Position numbers and translations under genes: made by a program | Notes under the pieces: model-generated | What the model saw: only the letters and a program-made list of their open reading frames with translations | What the model was told of the DNA's origin: nothing | The model's database searches: none | Shown here: in pieces, positions 1 to 12,959 of the stretch | Numbering within the stretch: position 1 is the first letter of the stretch | Layout of the letters: each line of letters starts with the position of its first letter | Assembly: GCF_963853665.1 (NCBI RefSeq) | Contig: NZ_OY970459.1 | Coordinates: 1-64,000 of the forward strand | Direction: 5' to 3' | Source: Mycobacterium decipiens | GTDB lineage: Bacteria > Actinomycetota > Actinomycetes > Mycobacteriales > Mycobacteriaceae | DNA: 64,000 nt

Positions 1-1536
1 TTGACCGATGACCCCGGTTCAGGTTTCACCACCGTGTGGAACGCGGTTGTCTCCGAACTTAACGGCGACCCCAAGGCTGACGGCGGACCCGGCAATGGCG
101 CTACCCTCACCACTCCGCTGACCCCCCAGCAAAGAGCCTGGCTCAATCTTGTCCAACCGCTGACCATCGTCGAGGGGTTCGCTCTGCTGTCGGTGCCGAG
201 CAGCTTCGTCCAAAACGAGATTGAACGTCATCTGCGTACCCCGATTACCGACGCGCTCAGCCGACGACTCGGGCACCAAATACAACTCGGGGTCCGCATT
301 GCTCCCGCCTCGACCGACGAAACCAGCGACGGCGCGTTCCCGCCAGCCGACCCACTGTCCGAGGATCCCGCCGTCGCGTCACCGGACACAACCAACGACG
401 TCGACGAGATCGAGGACAACGGTGCACCCCTCGATGGTGCTCAGCAGAGTTGGCCGAGTTACTTCACCGAACGTCCGCACAGCACCGATTCAGCCACACC
501 CGGCGGAACCAGCCTGAACCGTCGGTACACGTTCGATACGTTCGTCATCGGCGCCTCCAATCGATTCGCACATGCCGCGGCCCTGGCAATCGCCGAGGCA
601 CCTGCCCGCGCCTACAACCCCCTGTTCATCTGGGGTGAGTCCGGGCTCGGCAAGACGCACCTCCTCCACGCGGCGGGGAATTACGCCCAGCGACTCTTCC
701 CGGGCATGCGGGTCAAGTACGTCTCCACCGAGGAATTCACCAACGACTTCATCAACTCGCTGCGCGACGACCGCCGGGTTGCCTTCAAACGCAGCTACCG
801 CGACGTCGATGTGCTGCTCGTCGATGACATCCAGTTCATCGAAGGTAAAGAGGGTATCCAGGAAGAGTTCTTTCACACCTTCAACACGCTGCACAACGCC
901 AACAAGCAGATCGTCATCTCATCCGACCGCCCGCCCAAACAGCTCGCCACCCTCGAAGACCGGCTCAGGACGCGCTTCGAGTGGGGGCTGATCACCGACG
1001 TACAGCCCCCTGAGCTGGAGACCCGCATTGCCATCCTGCGCAAGAAGGCACAGATGGAGCGACTCGCGGTGCCCGACGATGTCCTCGAACTCATCGCCAG
1101 CAGCATTGAACGCAATATCCGCGAACTCGAGGGCGCGCTGATCCGAGTCACCGCGTTTGCCTCATTGAACAAGACGCCGATCGACAAGGCGCTGGCCGAG
1201 ATCGTGCTTCGCGACCTCATCGCCGATGCCACCACCATGCAGATCAGCGCGGCCACCATCATGGCCGCCACCGCCGAATACTTCGACACCACGGTCGAAG
1301 AGCTCCGCGGGCCGGGTAAGACCCGAGCACTGGCTCAGTCACGGCAGATTGCGATGTACCTGTGCCGTGAGCTCACCGATCTCTCGTTGCCCAAGATCGG
1401 CCAGGCGTTCGGCCGCGATCACACCACGGTCATGTACGCCCAACGCAAGATCCTGTCCGAGATGGCCGAACGCCGTGAGGTCTTTGATCACGTCAAAGAA
1501 CTCACCACTCGCATCCGCCAGCGCTCCAAGCGCTGA
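1..1536 (+). CDS. dnaA: Chromosomal replication initiator protein DnaA
   Basis: DnaA binds DnaA boxes at oriC, melts the DNA and loads the replicative helicase. The 511-residue protein starts with TTG at base 1. It has an N-terminal helicase/DnaB interaction domain, a low-complexity acidic linker (about 100-165) that is the most variable part, an AAA+ domain with Walker A GESGLGKT at 212-219 and Walker B aspartates 275-276, and a C-terminal helix-turn-helix with the DnaA-box recognition signature DHTTV near 473. Apart from the linker it is almost identical to the M. tuberculosis protein as I recall it. It is followed by oriC and dnaN, the usual bacterial order. Identification is secure. Confidence 0.98.
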   Translation: MTDDPGSGFTTVWNAVVSELNGDPKADGGPGNGATLTTPLTPQQRAWLNLVQPLTIVEGFALLSVPSSFVQNEIERHLRTPITDALSRRLGHQIQLGVRIAPASTDETSDGAFPPADPLSEDPAVASPDTTNDVDEIEDNGAPLDGAQQSWPSYFTERPHSTDSATPGGTSLNRRYTFDTFVIGASNRFAHAAALAIAEAPARAYNPLFIWGESGLGKTHLLHAAGNYAQRLFPGMRVKYVSTEEFTNDFINSLRDDRRVAFKRSYRDVDVLLVDDIQFIEGKEGIQEEFFHTFNTLHNANKQIVISSDRPPKQLATLEDRLRTRFEWGLITDVQPPELETRIAILRKKAQMERLAVPDDVLELIASSIERNIRELEGALIRVTAFASLNKTPIDKALAEIVLRDLIADATTMQISAATIMAATAEYFDTTVEELRGPGKTRALAQSRQIAMYLCRELTDLSLPKIGQAFGRDHTTVMYAQRKILSEMAERREVFDHVKELTTRIRQRSKR

Positions 1537-2062
1537 ACGAGATCTTCTTCCGAACAATTTTCCAAAAAACTTCTCTCTCTCAAGTCACACCAGCCACGCA
1601 CGCGCGTTGTGGGCACCACTGTGCACAAACCACCCGACAACTCCTACCGCCCGGGTAGTTCCGTGCACACCCGGTTCTCATCCCCACAGTCCCAACACCC
1701 ACCCCCACAAGCATCTGCACCGTCATCCACAACCGCGACCCGCGCCAACCTGCACCAAGACCGGGTTGTCCCCAGATTGCACATGCCCTAATACGGCTAT
1801 TGAGATCTCTTCATTGTTTGTTCTTTGAAGCACAGCGCTGGGGAACACCCCGCTACGCATCGCCCGCCAACCTCGCTGCGCCTGACTTGTCACCGTCAAC
1901 GACTAGCTTTCAAGTTGACGTGAGAAGCTCTACGGTTGTTGTTCGACTGCCGTTGCGGTCGTCGTGGCGGGTCATGCGTCATCGGCGTTCGTCGCTGGGA
2001 GTCCCCACGCTAGCGGGGCGCTAGCCACTGGATTCGAACTCATCGTGAGGTGAAGGGGCGCA
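1537..2062. other. oriC: oriC, dnaA-dnaN intergenic replication origin
   Basis: This 526-bp non-coding gap between dnaA and dnaN is the position of oriC in mycobacteria. It is locally A+T-richer than the flanks (1550-1585 and 1795-1830) and holds several DnaA-box-like 9-mers on both strands: TTGTGCACA (complement of 1620-1628), TCATCCACA (1723-1731) and TTGTCCCCA (1766-1774), plus weaker matches near 1660 and 1680. The dnaN promoter and any dnaA-downstream terminator must also lie here. Box assignments are by eye against the consensus TT(A/G)TCCACA. Confidence 0.9.
1723..1774 (+). promoter_or_regulatory. DnaA-box pair in oriC
   Basis: TCATCCACA at 1723-1731 and TTGTCCCCA at 1766-1774 each differ by one base from an accepted DnaA-box consensus and lie in the same orientation, 43 bp apart start to start, about four helical turns. 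Their position in oriC supports function; affinity cannot be judged from sequence. Confidence 0.6.
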
Positions 2063-3274
2063 ATGGACGCGGCTACGACAAGAGTTGGCCTCACCGACTT
2101 GAAATTTCGTTTGGTCCGAGAGTCTTTCGCAGATGCGGTGTCCTGGGTTGCCAAGAACTTGCCGGCCAGGCCCGCGGTGCCGGTGCTCGCCGGAGTGTTG
2201 CTGACCGGCTCGGATGACGGCTTGACGATTTCCGGGTTCGATTACGAGGTTTCCGCGGAAGCACAGATCGCCGCCGAAATTGCCTCTCCTGGAAGCGTTT
2301 TGGTCTCCGGCCGGTTGCTATCCGACATTACCAGAGCATTGCCGAACAAACCCGTCGACTTTTATGTCGACGGCAACCGGGTCGCATTGACCTGCGGTAG
2401 CGCCAGATTTTCGCTACCCACGATGGCGGTCGAGGATTACCCCACACTGCCGACGTTGCCGGAAGAGACTGGATTGTTGCCTGCGGAATTGTTCGCCGAG
2501 GCGATCAGTCAGGTCGCCATCGCGGCCGGTCGTGACGACACGCTGCCTATGCTGACCGGCATACGGGTCGAGATTTCCGGTTCGACCGTGGTTTTGGCCG
2601 CTACCGACAGGTTTCGCCTGGCAGTTCGTGAACTGACCTGGTCGGCGTTGTCGCCGGACGTCGAAACAGCGGTGTTGGTGCCGGCCAAGACGTTGGCCGA
2701 GGCCGCGAAAGCCGGTATCGACGGCACCGAGGTTCGGCTGTCGTTGGGCGCCGGGATGGCGGTCGGCAAGGATGGGCTGCTCGGTATCAGCGGTAACGGC
2801 AAGCGCAGCACAACGCGACTTCTCGATGCCGAGTTCCCGAAGTTCCGGCAGTTGTTGCCGACCGAACACACCGCGGTGGCCACCATGGACGTGGCGGAGT
2901 TGACCGAAGCGATCAAGCTGGTTGCGTTGGTGGCAGACCGCGGTGCGCAGGTGCGCATGGAGTTCGCCGACGGCACCCTACGGCTGTCTGCGGGTGCCGA
3001 TGACGTAGGACGAGCCGAGGAAGATCTTGCCGTCGATTACGCCGGTGAACCGTTGACGATCGCGTTCAACCCGACCTATCTGACGGATGGTTTGAATTCG
3101 TTGCGCTCGGAGCGAGTGTCCTTTGGATTCACTACCCCGGGCAAGCCGGCGTTGTTGCGCCCAGTGTCGAAGGACGATGACGGTGTTGCTGGCTTAGCCG
3201 ACAGCAAGGGCCCCTTCCCCGCGGTGTCGACAGACTACGTCTATTTGTTGATGCCGGTTCGGTTGCCGGGTTGA
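2063..3274 (+). CDS. dnaN: DNA polymerase III beta subunit (sliding clamp)
   Basis: The beta clamp encircles DNA and tethers the polymerase and repair enzymes. At 403 residues it fits a three-domain mycobacterial clamp and ends in the typical hydrophobic [15 protein letters not shown] C-terminus that forms part of the peptide-binding cleft. The ATG at 2063 follows a purine-rich GTGAAGGGGC stretch. The short region around residues 370-380 is more divergent from M. tuberculosis than the rest. It sits 20 bp before recF, so the two are probably co-transcribed. Confidence 0.98.
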   Translation: MDAATTRVGLTDLKFRLVRESFADAVSWVAKNLPARPAVPVLAGVLLTGSDDGLTISGFDYEVSAEAQIAAEIASPGSVLVSGRLLSDITRALPNKPVDFYVDGNRVALTCGSARFSLPTMAVEDYPTLPTLPEETGLLPAELFAEAISQVAIAAGRDDTLPMLTGIRVEISGSTVVLAATDRFRLAVRELTWSALSPDVETAVLVPAKTLAEAAKAGIDGTEVRLSLGAGMAVGKDGLLGISGNGKRSTTRLLDAEFPKFRQLLPTEHTAVATMDVAELTEAIKLVALVADRGAQVRMEFADGTLRLSAGADDVGRAEEDLAVDYAGEPLTIAFNPTYLTDGLNSLRSERVSFGFTTPGKPALLRPVSKDDDGVAGLADSKGPFPAVSTDYVYLLMPVRLPG

Positions 3275-3294
3275 GCACCGTGGCGCCAGGGTAG

Positions 3295-4443
3295 GTGTAC
3301 GTCCGTCAGTTGGGGCTGCGCGACTTCCGGTCCTGGGAATGCGCAGACCTGGAGTTGCATCCAGGGCGGACGGTCTTTGTCGGTCCCAACGGGTTCGGAA
3401 AAACGAATCTCGTTGAGGCACTGTGGTATTCGACGACACTTGGCTCACACCGGGTGGGCACCGATGTACCGTTGATCCGGGTGGGCGCTGACCGTGCGGT
3501 GATCTCGACGATTGTCGTGAACGATGGCAGGGAATGCGCCATCGATCTGGAGATCGCAGCGGGGCGGGCCAACAAGGCGCGGTTGAATCGGTCGCCCGTC
3601 CGAAGCACACGCGAAGTGGTCGGAGTCCTCCGTGCGGTGTTGTTTGCGCCGGAGGATCTGGGGCTGGTTCGGGGGGATCCCGCCGAACGGCGGCGCTACC
3701 TGGATGACCTGGCAGTTGTCCGTAGACCCGCTATCGCTGCGGTACGGGCCGACTATGACCGGGTGTTGCGGCAGCGGACGGCGCTGTTGAAGTCGGCGGC
3801 CGGTGCGCGGTACCGGGGTGATCGGGGTGTGTTGGACACCCTCGACGTCTGGGACGGCCGGTTGGCGGAACATGGTGCGGAATTGATGGCTGCTCGCATC
3901 GAGTTGGTGAACCAGTTGGCCCCGGAGGTGGAGAAGGCATATCAGCTGCTAGCACCGGAGTCGCGGCCGGCGTCGATCGGCTACCGCGCCAGCATGGATG
4001 CAACGGGTCATATGGGTGTTGACCGGGAATCTCTGGAAACGGGGTTGTTGGCCGCGCTAACGGCGCGCCGGGACGCCGAACTTGAGCGTGGGGTCTGCCT
4101 GGTTGGTCCGCACCGTGATGACCTGGCGTTGCGACTCGGCGACCAGCCCGTCAAAGGTTTTGCCAGCCATGGGGAATCGTGGTCCCTGGCGGTGGCACTG
4201 AGGTTGGCGGCCTATGAATTGCTGCGGGCGGACGGCAGCGAGCCGGTGTTGTTGCTCGACGACGTGTTCGCCGAACTGGATGCCATGCGCCGTCGAGCCT
4301 TGGCGACGGTCGCCGAGTCCGCGGAGCAGGTGTTGGTGACCGCGGCGGTGCTGGAGGACATCCCCGCGGGCTGGGACGCTAGGCGGGTGCATATCGAGCT
4401 GCGCGACGGCGAGACCGGACCGGTGTCGGTGGTACAGCCATGA
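3295..4443 (+). CDS. recF: DNA replication and repair protein RecF
   Basis: RecF is an SMC-like ATPase that works with RecO and RecR to load RecA at single-strand gaps. The 382-residue protein begins with GTG at 3295, 20 bp after dnaN. It carries Walker A GPNGFGKT at residues 30-37, a signature-like segment [12 protein letters not shown] near 285, and Walker B LLLDD with the aspartate pair at about 322-323. Its last four bases form an ATGA overlap with the next gene, indicating translational coupling. Confidence 0.97.
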   Translation: MYVRQLGLRDFRSWECADLELHPGRTVFVGPNGFGKTNLVEALWYSTTLGSHRVGTDVPLIRVGADRAVISTIVVNDGRECAIDLEIAAGRANKARLNRSPVRSTREVVGVLRAVLFAPEDLGLVRGDPAERRRYLDDLAVVRRPAIAAVRADYDRVLRQRTALLKSAAGARYRGDRGVLDTLDVWDGRLAEHGAELMAARIELVNQLAPEVEKAYQLLAPESRPASIGYRASMDATGHMGVDRESLETGLLAALTARRDAELERGVCLVGPHRDDLALRLGDQPVKGFASHGESWSLAVALRLAAYELLRADGSEPVLLLDDVFAELDAMRRRALATVAESAEQVLVTAAVLEDIPAGWDARRVHIELRDGETGPVSVVQP

Positions 4444-5000
4444 CGGATGCAGCCGACCGGCCCGAGGGTCGAGGTGAGCGATCCGGCGAGCCACCGGGTG
4501 TTGACTTGGTCAGGCGCACCCTGGAAGAGGCTCGTGCTGCCGCCCGCGCGCGGGGACAGGACGCCGGTCGCGCTCGGGCGGCGCTCCCCGCACCGCGCCG
4601 CGTCGCCGGACAGCGGCGAAGCTGGTCGGGCCCGGGACCCGATGTTCGTGATCCGCAACCGCTGGGCCGGCTGGCGCGTGAGCTGGCAAAGAAACGCGGG
4701 TGGTCCCTCCACGTCGCCGAGGGCATGGTGCTCGGTCAGTGGTCGTCGGTGGTCGGCGAGCAGATCGCCGAACATGCGACCCCAACGGCCCTGAATGACG
4801 GGGTGCTCAGCGTGACCGCCGAATCGACGGCGTGGGCCACGCAGTTGCGGATCATGCAAGCCCAACTGCTGGCTAAGATCGCGGCCGCGGTTGGCAACGG
4901 TGTGGTGCGATCGCTGAAGATTGCTGGTCCGGCGGCACCATCCTGGCGCAAGGGGCCGCGTCACATCGCCGGCCGGGGGCCACGCGACACCTATGGGTAG
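4440..5000 (+). CDS. DciA-like DUF721 protein
   Basis: The 186-residue protein of the DUF721 (DciA) family corresponds to Rv0004. The N-terminal third is a charged Arg/Ala-rich tail; the conserved domain starts near residue 75 with [14 protein letters not shown] and runs to about 160. DciA proteins are the proposed ancestral loaders of the DnaB helicase in bacteria that lack DnaC, which fits the position between recF and gyrB. The start codon overlaps the recF stop (ATGA). The family assignment is firm; the helicase-loading role is inferred from the family. Confidence 0.88.
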   Translation: MTDAADRPEGRGERSGEPPGVDLVRRTLEEARAAARARGQDAGRARAALPAPRRVAGQRRSWSGPGPDVRDPQPLGRLARELAKKRGWSLHVAEGMVLGQWSSVVGEQIAEHATPTALNDGVLSVTAESTAWATQLRIMQAQLLAKIAAAVGNGVVRSLKIAGPAAPSWRKGPRHIAGRGPRDTYG

Positions 5001-5175
5001 GACATCGAACCACCGGGACGAGGCCGCGGCGGCCGGGGCCTGAAAGCCGCCAGGACGAAATGGACCCCTATGTCGGACGTCGGGACGCGCCGGGAAGAAA
5101 GATATTGAGCGCACGGCGCGCCCAGATGGGTAGAAACGCGCACAGAAGATCGGTCCCAACAGGCGATGACGGTAG

Positions 5176-7269
<2,094 letters not shown>

Positions 7270-7303
7270 CGCGTCTTGCGTTGCGATTGCGAACGAGGAA
7301 TAG

Positions 7304-9820
7304 ATGACAGACACGACGCTGCCGCCTGACGACTCGGTCGATCGGATCGAGCCGGTCGACATTCAGCAGGAGATGCAGCGCAGCTACATCGACTACGCGA
7401 TGAGCGTGATCGTCGGCCGCGCGCTACCGGAAGTGCGGGACGGTCTCAAACCGGTGCACCGCCGGGTGCTGTATGCGATGTATGACTCCGGGTTCCGCCC
7501 GGATCGCAGCCATGCCAAGTCGGCCCGATCGGTGGCCGAGACCATGGGCAACTACCACCCGCACGGTGACGCGTCGATCTACGACACCCTGGTGCGCATG
7601 GCGCAGCCGTGGTCGCTGCGCTACCCGCTGGTCGACGGTCAAGGAAACTTCGGCTCGCCGGGCAACGATCCACCGGCGGCGATGAGGTACACCGAGGCCA
7701 GGCTCACCCCGCTGGCGATGGAGATGTTGCGTGAAATCGATGAGGAGACGGTCGATTTCATACCGAACTACGACGGCCGGGTGCAGGAGCCGACGGTACT
7801 GCCCAGCCGGTTCCCCAACCTGCTGGCCAACGGTTCGGGCGGGATCGCGGTCGGGATGGCCACTAACATCCCGCCGCACAACCTGCGCGAGCTTGCCGAG
7901 GCGGTGTTCTGGGCCCTGGACAATCACGACGCCGACGAAGAGGCGACGCTGGCCGCCGTCATGAAGCGGGTCAAAGGCCCCGACTTCCCCACCGCCGGGC
8001 TGATCGTCGGGTCCCAAGGCATCGCTGATGCCTACAAGACGGGTCGCGGTTCCATCCGGATGCGCGGAGTTGTTGAGGTGGAAGAAGATTCGCGCGGCCG
8101 GACATCGCTGGTCATCACCGAGTTGCCGTATCAGGTCAACCACGACAACTTCATCACGTCGATCGCCGAACAGGTTCGCGACGGCAAGCTGGCCGGCATC
8201 TCCAACATCGAAGACCAGTCCAGCGACCGCGTCGGTCTGCGAATCGTCGTCGAGGTCAAGCGCGACGCGGTGGCCAAGGTCGTGCTCAACAACCTCTACA
8301 AGCACACCCAGCTGCAGACCAGCTTCGGCGCCAACATGCTGTCAATCGTCGACGGGGTGCCGCGCACGCTGCGGCTGGACCAGCTGATCCGCCACTACGT
8401 CGACCACCAACTCGACGTCATCGTCCGGCGCACCACCTACCGGCTGCGCAAGGCCAACGAGCGGGCCCACATTCTGCGCGGGCTGGTCAAAGCGCTCGAC
8501 GCGCTGGACGAGGTCATCGCGCTGATCCGGGCCTCACAAACGGTCGACATCGCCCGGGCCGGGCTGATCGAGCTACTCGACATCGACGAGATCCAGGCCC
8601 AGGCGATCCTGGATATGCAGTTGCGGCGACTGGCCGCCCTGGAGCGCCAACGCATCGTCGACGACCTGGCCAAGATCGAAGCCGAGATCGCCGACCTGGA
8701 AGACATCCTGGCCAAACCCGAGCGGCAGCGTTCGATCGTGCGCGACGAACTCGCCGAGATCGTGGACAAGCACGGCGACGACCGCCGTACCCGGATCATT
8801 GCGGCCGACGGGGACGTCAGCGACGAGGATCTAATCGCCCGCGAGGACGTCGTGGTGACCATCACCGAAACCGGATACGCCAAGCGCACCAAGACCGATC
8901 TGTACCGCAGCCAGAAACGCGGGGGGAAGGGCGTGCAGGGGGCAGGTCTGAAGCAGGACGACATCGTCCGGCACTTTTTCGTGTGCTCGACCCACGATTG
9001 GATCCTGTTCTTCACCACCCAGGGCCGGGTGTATCGGGCCAAGGCCTATGACTTGCCCGAGGCGTCTCGCACAGCGCGTGGGCAGCATGTGGCCAACCTG
9101 TTGGCCTTCCAGCCCGAGGAACGCATCGCCCAGGTCATCCAGATCCGCGGCTACGAGGATGCCCCGTACCTGGTGCTGGCCACCCAAAACGGGCTGGTGA
9201 AGAAGTCTAGGCTGACCGACTTCGACTCCAACCGCTCGGGCGGGATCGTGGCGATCAACCTGCGCGACAACGACGAGCTGGTCGGCGCCGTGCTGTGTTC
9301 GGCCGACGACGACCTGCTGCTGGTGTCGGCCAACGGTCAGTCGATCAGGTTCTCGGCGACCGACGAGGCGCTGCGGCCGATGGGGCGGGCCACCTCGGGT
9401 GTGCAGGGCATGCGATTCAACACCGACGACCGGCTGCTGTCCCTGAACGTGGTGCGGGAAGGCACCTACCTGCTGGTCGGCACGTCCGGCGGCTATGCCA
9501 AACGCACCGGGATCGAGGAGTACCCCGTGCAGGGCCGGGGTGGCAAGGGCGTACTGACCGTCATGTACGACCGCCGGCGCGGCCGGTTGGTCGGGGCGTT
9601 GATTGTCGACGACAACAGCGAGCTGTACGCGATTACCTCCGGGGGTGGCGTTATCCGTACCGCGGCGCGCCAGGTCCGCAAGGCAGGGCGGCAAACCAAG
9701 GGTGTTCGGTTGATGAACCTGGGCGAGGGCGACACACTGTTAGCCATCGCGCGTAATGCCGAAGAAAGCGCCGACGACAATGCCGGGGACGGCAACGGCG
9801 CGGAGGAACCGGACAATTAG
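7304..9820 (+). CDS. gyrA: DNA gyrase subunit A
   Basis: This is the DNA-cleaving subunit of gyrase. The 838-residue protein has the winged-helix core with catalytic tyrosine 129 in AMRYTEARL and a C-terminal beta-pinwheel containing the GyrA box (QRGGKGVQG around 543). The quinolone-resistance region reads GDASIYDT at residues 88-95: Ala90, Ser91 and Asp94 are the wild-type states, and position 95 is Thr. No intein interrupts the gene, unlike several related mycobacteria. Confidence 0.98.
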   Translation: MTDTTLPPDDSVDRIEPVDIQQEMQRSYIDYAMSVIVGRALPEVRDGLKPVHRRVLYAMYDSGFRPDRSHAKSARSVAETMGNYHPHGDASIYDTLVRMAQPWSLRYPLVDGQGNFGSPGNDPPAAMRYTEARLTPLAMEMLREIDEETVDFIPNYDGRVQEPTVLPSRFPNLLANGSGGIAVGMATNIPPHNLRELAEAVFWALDNHDADEEATLAAVMKRVKGPDFPTAGLIVGSQGIADAYKTGRGSIRMRGVVEVEEDSRGRTSLVITELPYQVNHDNFITSIAEQVRDGKLAGISNIEDQSSDRVGLRIVVEVKRDAVAKVVLNNLYKHTQLQTSFGANMLSIVDGVPRTLRLDQLIRHYVDHQLDVIVRRTTYRLRKANERAHILRGLVKALDALDEVIALIRASQTVDIARAGLIELLDIDEIQAQAILDMQLRRLAALERQRIVDDLAKIEAEIADLEDILAKPERQRSIVRDELAEIVDKHGDDRRTRIIAADGDVSDEDLIAREDVVVTITETGYAKRTKTDLYRSQKRGGKGVQGAGLKQDDIVRHFFVCSTHDWILFFTTQGRVYRAKAYDLPEASRTARGQHVANLLAFQPEERIAQVIQIRGYEDAPYLVLATQNGLVKKSRLTDFDSNRSGGIVAINLRDNDELVGAVLCSADDDLLLVSANGQSIRFSATDEALRPMGRATSGVQGMRFNTDDRLLSLNVVREGTYLLVGTSGGYAKRTGIEEYPVQGRGGKGVLTVMYDRRRGRLVGALIVDDNSELYAITSGGGVIRTAARQVRKAGRQTKGVRLMNLGEGDTLLAIARNAEESADDNAGDGNGAEEPDN

Positions 9821-9824
9821 ACTC

Positions 9825-9942
9825 AGCCCGATGACGATGCGGGTCGCATCGCGATCCGAGGAGGAATCGGGCAAACAGACCCAAGCCCGATGACGATGCG
9901 GGTCGCATCGCGATCCGAGGAGGAATCGGGCAAACAGACCCA
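9825..9942. repeat. 59-bp perfect tandem duplication with internal palindromes
   Basis: Two adjacent copies, 9825-9883 and 9884-9942, appear identical base for base. Each copy contains GATGCG-GGT-CGCATC, a 6-bp-stem hairpin, inside longer arms GCCCGAT and ATCGGGC that also pair. Each copy also carries GAGGAGGAATC, which resembles a ribosome-binding site. The pair fills most of the gap between gyrA and the next gene. Confidence 0.9.
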
Positions 9943-9972
9943 GCGGCCGGGTACACAAGTTAGGAGTCGGGG

Positions 9973-10863
9973 TTGACTTCACCGAACGAGCCGGGCGCCC
10001 TCAACAAGGGCGACGGCCCGAATGGGGATAGTTTGGTCGACCGTGCCGGTGCACACCGGGCAGCGACCGGACCGGGCCGGCTACCGGATGTCGGGGATTC
10101 GCCGCCGTGGCAGCGTGCTGGGGCCCGGCCCGCCCAAGCACCACATCGTCAGTCGCCAGAAGCGCACCCGGAGGGGCGCCCAGCCAGCCCACCCGCCGCC
10201 GCCGACGCCCGGCTGAACCGCTTCATCTCCGGCACGTCGGCACCGGCGGCCGGCCCAGCCAGCTCCGTCCGGACCCCGCCGCCCGAGCCCGACCCGCCGG
10301 TGCGCGGCAACGGTCCCACCGCCGAGGCCTACGCCAGCGAGCTGCCCGATCTGTCCGGCGCAATTCCGCGGGCCGCGCAGCGCCCGCCCGCGCCCGACCG
10401 TCCCGCGGATGCTGGATCGAGAGCCGGTTCGGGCACGGGCCGGTCAACCACCTCCGAATCCCGGGATGCCCGTGTTCAGGTGTCGTCGCGGCGCACCCGT
10501 GGTCCAGTCCGGGCCAGCATGCAGATCCGGCGAATCGACCCGTGGAGCACGTTGAAGGTGTCGCTGTTGCTGTCGGTGGCGCTGTTCTTCGTCTGGATGA
10601 TCACGGTCGCGTTCCTGTATCTGGTGCTCGGCGGCATGGGCGTGTGGGCCAAACTCAACAGCAACGTCGGTGACCTGTTGAACAACGCCAGCGGCAGCAG
10701 CGCCGAACTCGTCTCCAGCGGCACCATCTTCGGCGGCGCGATCCTGATCGGTTTGGTCAACATCGTCCTGATGACCGCACTGGCCACCATCGGTGCGTTC
10801 GTCTACAACCTGACCACCGATCTGATCGGCGGCATCGAAGTGACCCTGGCCGACCGGGACTAG
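9973..10863 (+). CDS. DUF3566 two-pass membrane protein
   Basis: The 296-residue protein corresponds to Rv0007. The first 185 residues are a Pro/Ala/Arg-rich, probably disordered cytoplasmic segment; the conserved DUF3566 domain follows with two membrane helices (about 194-220 and 252-280) and the conserved [14 protein letters not shown] linker. TTG at 9973 is preceded by GGAGTCGGGG. The gene sits after gyrA and before tRNA-Ile, a neighbourhood kept across actinobacteria. No biochemical function is established; its position beside replication and cell-wall genes is only suggestive. Confidence 0.9.
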   Translation: MTSPNEPGALNKGDGPNGDSLVDRAGAHRAATGPGRLPDVGDSPPWQRAGARPAQAPHRQSPEAHPEGRPASPPAAADARLNRFISGTSAPAAGPASSVRTPPPEPDPPVRGNGPTAEAYASELPDLSGAIPRAAQRPPAPDRPADAGSRAGSGTGRSTTSESRDARVQVSSRRTRGPVRASMQIRRIDPWSTLKVSLLLSVALFFVWMITVAFLYLVLGGMGVWAKLNSNVGDLLNNASGSSAELVSSGTIFGGAILIGLVNIVLMTALATIGAFVYNLTTDLIGGIEVTLADRD

Positions 10864-10921
10864 TGTTTTGAGAGTCGGGCGGCGATTGCGGTAATCTCGT
10901 CGCTCGGCCGTACGCGAGTAC

Positions 10922-10995
10922 GGGCCTATAGCTCAGGCGGTTAGAGCGCTTCGCTGATAACGAAGAGGTCGGAGGTTCGAGTCCTCCTAGGCCCA
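10922..10995 (+). tRNA. ileT: tRNA-Ile (GAT anticodon)
   Basis: The 74-nt sequence folds as a cloverleaf: acceptor GGGCCTA pairs with TAGGCCC, the anticodon loop CTGATAA displays GAT, and the T loop is TTCGAGT. The discriminator base A is at 10995 and CCA is not encoded. Confidence 0.97.
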
Positions 10996-11000
10996 CGACC

Positions 11001-11156
11001 ATGTGCCCGTCCAGACGTTGGGTGAGAATCGTGTTGCCGCTGGCCGTGATCGCGGTGGTGGCGGCCGTAGCGCGGTCGCGACGCGGTGTCGAAGTCTGGC
11101 ACGTGGCGGCCGATCCGACCCCTGGTCACATGGCGAGCTGTGAAGAGGGGCCTTAG
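11001..11156 (+). CDS. Small single-pass membrane ORF between tRNA genes
   Basis: An ATG-started frame of 51 codons lies between tRNA-Ile and tRNA-Ala and stops 10 bases inside tRNA-Ala. It encodes a basic N-terminus, one hydrophobic helix (about residues 10-24), a basic patch RSRRG and a tail with VEVWHVAADPT. Many actinobacteria have a tiny DLW-39-type protein exactly here, with a hydrophobic helix followed by a short acidic/Trp motif, so this may be its mycobacterial version. An in-frame GTG at 11022 is an alternative start. There is no clear ribosome site, so translation is unproven. Confidence 0.45.
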   Translation: MCPSRRWVRIVLPLAVIAVVAAVARSRRGVEVWHVAADPTPGHMASCEEGP

Positions 11157-11219
11157 CTCAGTTGGTAGAGCACCGCCTTTGCAAGGCGGGGGTCAGGGGT
11201 TCGAGTCCCCTAGGCTCCA
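11147..11219 (+). tRNA. alaT: tRNA-Ala (TGC anticodon)
   Basis: The 73-nt cloverleaf has the acceptor arm GGGGCCT, a D arm GCTCAGTTGGTAGAGC, the anticodon TGC in CTTTGCAAG and the T arm CAGGGGTTCGAGTCCCCTA. CCA is not encoded. It lies 151 bp after tRNA-Ile, as in M. tuberculosis. Confidence 0.97.
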
Positions 11220-11335
11220 CTTCTGTTGCGCCGAACGCCCCGCCAGCGCGACGTTCGGGTCCGAGCGTGACGCCGGTGTGGCGTTTGAAGCGGCAACCGA
11301 TGAATGTCTAGCGGTGGTGGCCGACGGGCCCGCGC

Positions 11336-11770
11336 CTAGGGACGTGGTTGCACGTCGACGCTCGGTGGGCGCGGCGACGGGTCCGGGCGCGTCGAGCGCC
11401 GCACCAGGCTGAATGCGACGGCGCCGCCGGCCAGGACCGCGACCGCGACGGCGACTGCGGCGATGATCCACGGGCGGTGCTTGCCGCGACGTTGGGTCCG
11501 GCGCGCGTCCTGCAGTGCCTGAGGCAGGTTGCTGACCACCTGCTGCGCCGCGGCTAACTCCTGAGCGAGCGTTTCTTGGGCGGCAGCGACTTCACGGGCC
11601 AACCGGCCCTCCCGGTAGCGGCGACGAAGCTCCGCCGCGGTCGACTGCCCGGAGTGGACCCCGAGTCCGACCAGGCCTCGGGTCACGTCCGCGGGCCCCA
11701 CCGCAGAGTAGGTCAGGCCGCGGGTTAGTCGCTCCCGTGGAGTCAACCGGGTTTCCGCCTTCTCGCTCAT
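11336..11770 (-). CDS. cwsA: Cell wall synthesis protein CwsA
   Basis: This 144-residue protein matches Rv0008c (CwsA), a small membrane protein reported to work with CrgA and Wag31 in polar growth and division. The N-terminal two thirds is a soluble region with a long amphipathic stretch (AREVAAAQETLAQELAAAQ), followed by one membrane helix near residues 105-126 and a short Pro-rich extracytoplasmic tail. The start at 11770 (MSEKAET) matches the known N-terminus; the frame is open upstream but the extension is unlikely. crgA lies close by, consistent with a shared role. Confidence 0.9.
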   Translation of the reverse strand: MSEKAETRLTPRERLTRGLTYSAVGPADVTRGLVGLGVHSGQSTAAELRRRYREGRLAREVAAAQETLAQELAAAQQVVSNLPQALQDARRTQRRGKHRPWIIAAVAVAVAVLAGGAVAFSLVRRSTRPDPSPRPPSVDVQPRP

Positions 11771-11922
11771 CTGCCGCCTTCCTGTGTCCGGGCCAAGGTC
11801 GAGCTCAGGGCCACTCACGTACCTCCACAGACTGCCATCATTAGCCCGCTAGCGGGACCATCGCGGGTACGGCGTGCCCGGCCGTCCAATCCAGGCACCC
11901 GGTGCGGGCAGGCCCGGACGCA

Positions 11923-12471
11923 ATGGCAGACTGTGACTCCGTGACCAACAGCCCCATTGCGACCGCTACCGCCACGCTGCACACCAACCGCGGAGACATC
12001 AAGATCGCCCTGTTCGGAAACCACGCGCCGAAGACCGTCGCCAACTTCGTTGGCCTTGCTCAGGGCACCAAAGACTATTCGACCCAGAACGCATCAGGCG
12101 GTCCCTCCGGCCCGTTCTACGACGGAGCGGTCTTTCACCGGGTAATCCAGGGCTTCATGATCCAGGGTGGCGATCCGACCGGGACCGGTCGCGGTGGACC
12201 CGGCTACAAGTTCGCCGACGAGTTCCACCCCGAGCTGCAGTTCGACAAGCCCTACCTGCTCGCGATGGCCAACGCCGGTCCGGGCACCAATGGCTCGCAG
12301 TTCTTCATCACCGTTGGCAAGACTCCGCACCTGAACCGGCGCCACACGATTTTCGGTGAAGTGATCGACCCCGATTCACAAGGAGTCGTCGACACGATCT
12401 CCACGACGACCACCGACGGTAACGACCGGCCGACCGACCCGGTCGTCATCGAGTCGATCACCATCTCCTAA
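11923..12471 (+). CDS. ppiA: Peptidyl-prolyl cis-trans isomerase A (cyclophilin)
   Basis: A 182-residue cytosolic cyclophilin that accelerates proline isomerisation. The cyclophilin core is clear: [14 protein letters not shown] with the catalytic arginine, then [15 protein letters not shown] and the [11 protein letters not shown] strand. The start MADCDSV at 11923 matches the annotated M. tuberculosis protein; an in-frame GTG at 11902 is possible but less supported. Confidence 0.96.
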   Translation: MADCDSVTNSPIATATATLHTNRGDIKIALFGNHAPKTVANFVGLAQGTKDYSTQNASGGPSGPFYDGAVFHRVIQGFMIQGGDPTGTGRGGPGYKFADEFHPELQFDKPYLLAMANAGPGTNGSQFFITVGKTPHLNRRHTIFGEVIDPDSQGVVDTISTTTTDGNDRPTDPVVIESITIS

Positions 12472-12498
12472 AGCGGGCGCCACGACTCCTCGTTTGTT

Positions 12499-12924
12499 TC
12501 ACCTTTGGTGGCGACCGGCGTAGCCGGCGGCGGTCAACGCGTCGAGCACGTCCAGCGGATCGGTGCCGAGATCCCAACGGGACAGGATCACGAGCCCCCC
12601 GTTGACCGTTTCGATCTCGAGCAGCCGGACCCGGCGGCCGTAGCGGCGAAACTCGGCAATCCGAATGATCTTGATCTCGGGGCGCCGCAATAGCTGCGTC
12701 CGGAACCAACCCCGGACGGCCAGGCCGTCGGGGGCAATTGCCAGCTTTGGACGCGCGCGCCATGTGGCGCCCGCAAACAAGATCAGACCCACTGCGGCAA
12801 TCCCGGTCAGGACCCGCCCAGGCGCGTCTGTGACCAAGGTCACAGACGCGATAGCCATCACCACCCCGGCGGCTGCGCAACCTGCGATTCCGGCCGGGTG
12901 AGGTGCCCACTCTGTTTGCTGCAT
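12499..12924 (-). CDS. PH-domain-like small membrane protein
   Basis: The 141-residue protein corresponds to Rv0010c. Two hydrophobic segments near the N-terminus (about 12-55) are followed by a beta-rich domain with RGWFRTQLLRRPEIKIIRI and LEIETVNGGLVILSRWDLG, the pattern of bacterial PH-like (bPH) membrane-anchored domains. The ATG at 12924 was chosen because it matches the orthologue length. No specific function is known. Confidence 0.85.
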   Translation of the reverse strand: MQQTEWAPHPAGIAGCAAAGVVMAIASVTLVTDAPGRVLTGIAAVGLILFAGATWRARPKLAIAPDGLAVRGWFRTQLLRRPEIKIIRIAEFRRYGRRVRLLEIETVNGGLVILSRWDLGTDPLDVLDALTAAGYAGRHQR

Positions 12925-12959
12925 GCTCCCCCTAGACCCTCCGACCACTGCAGACACTG

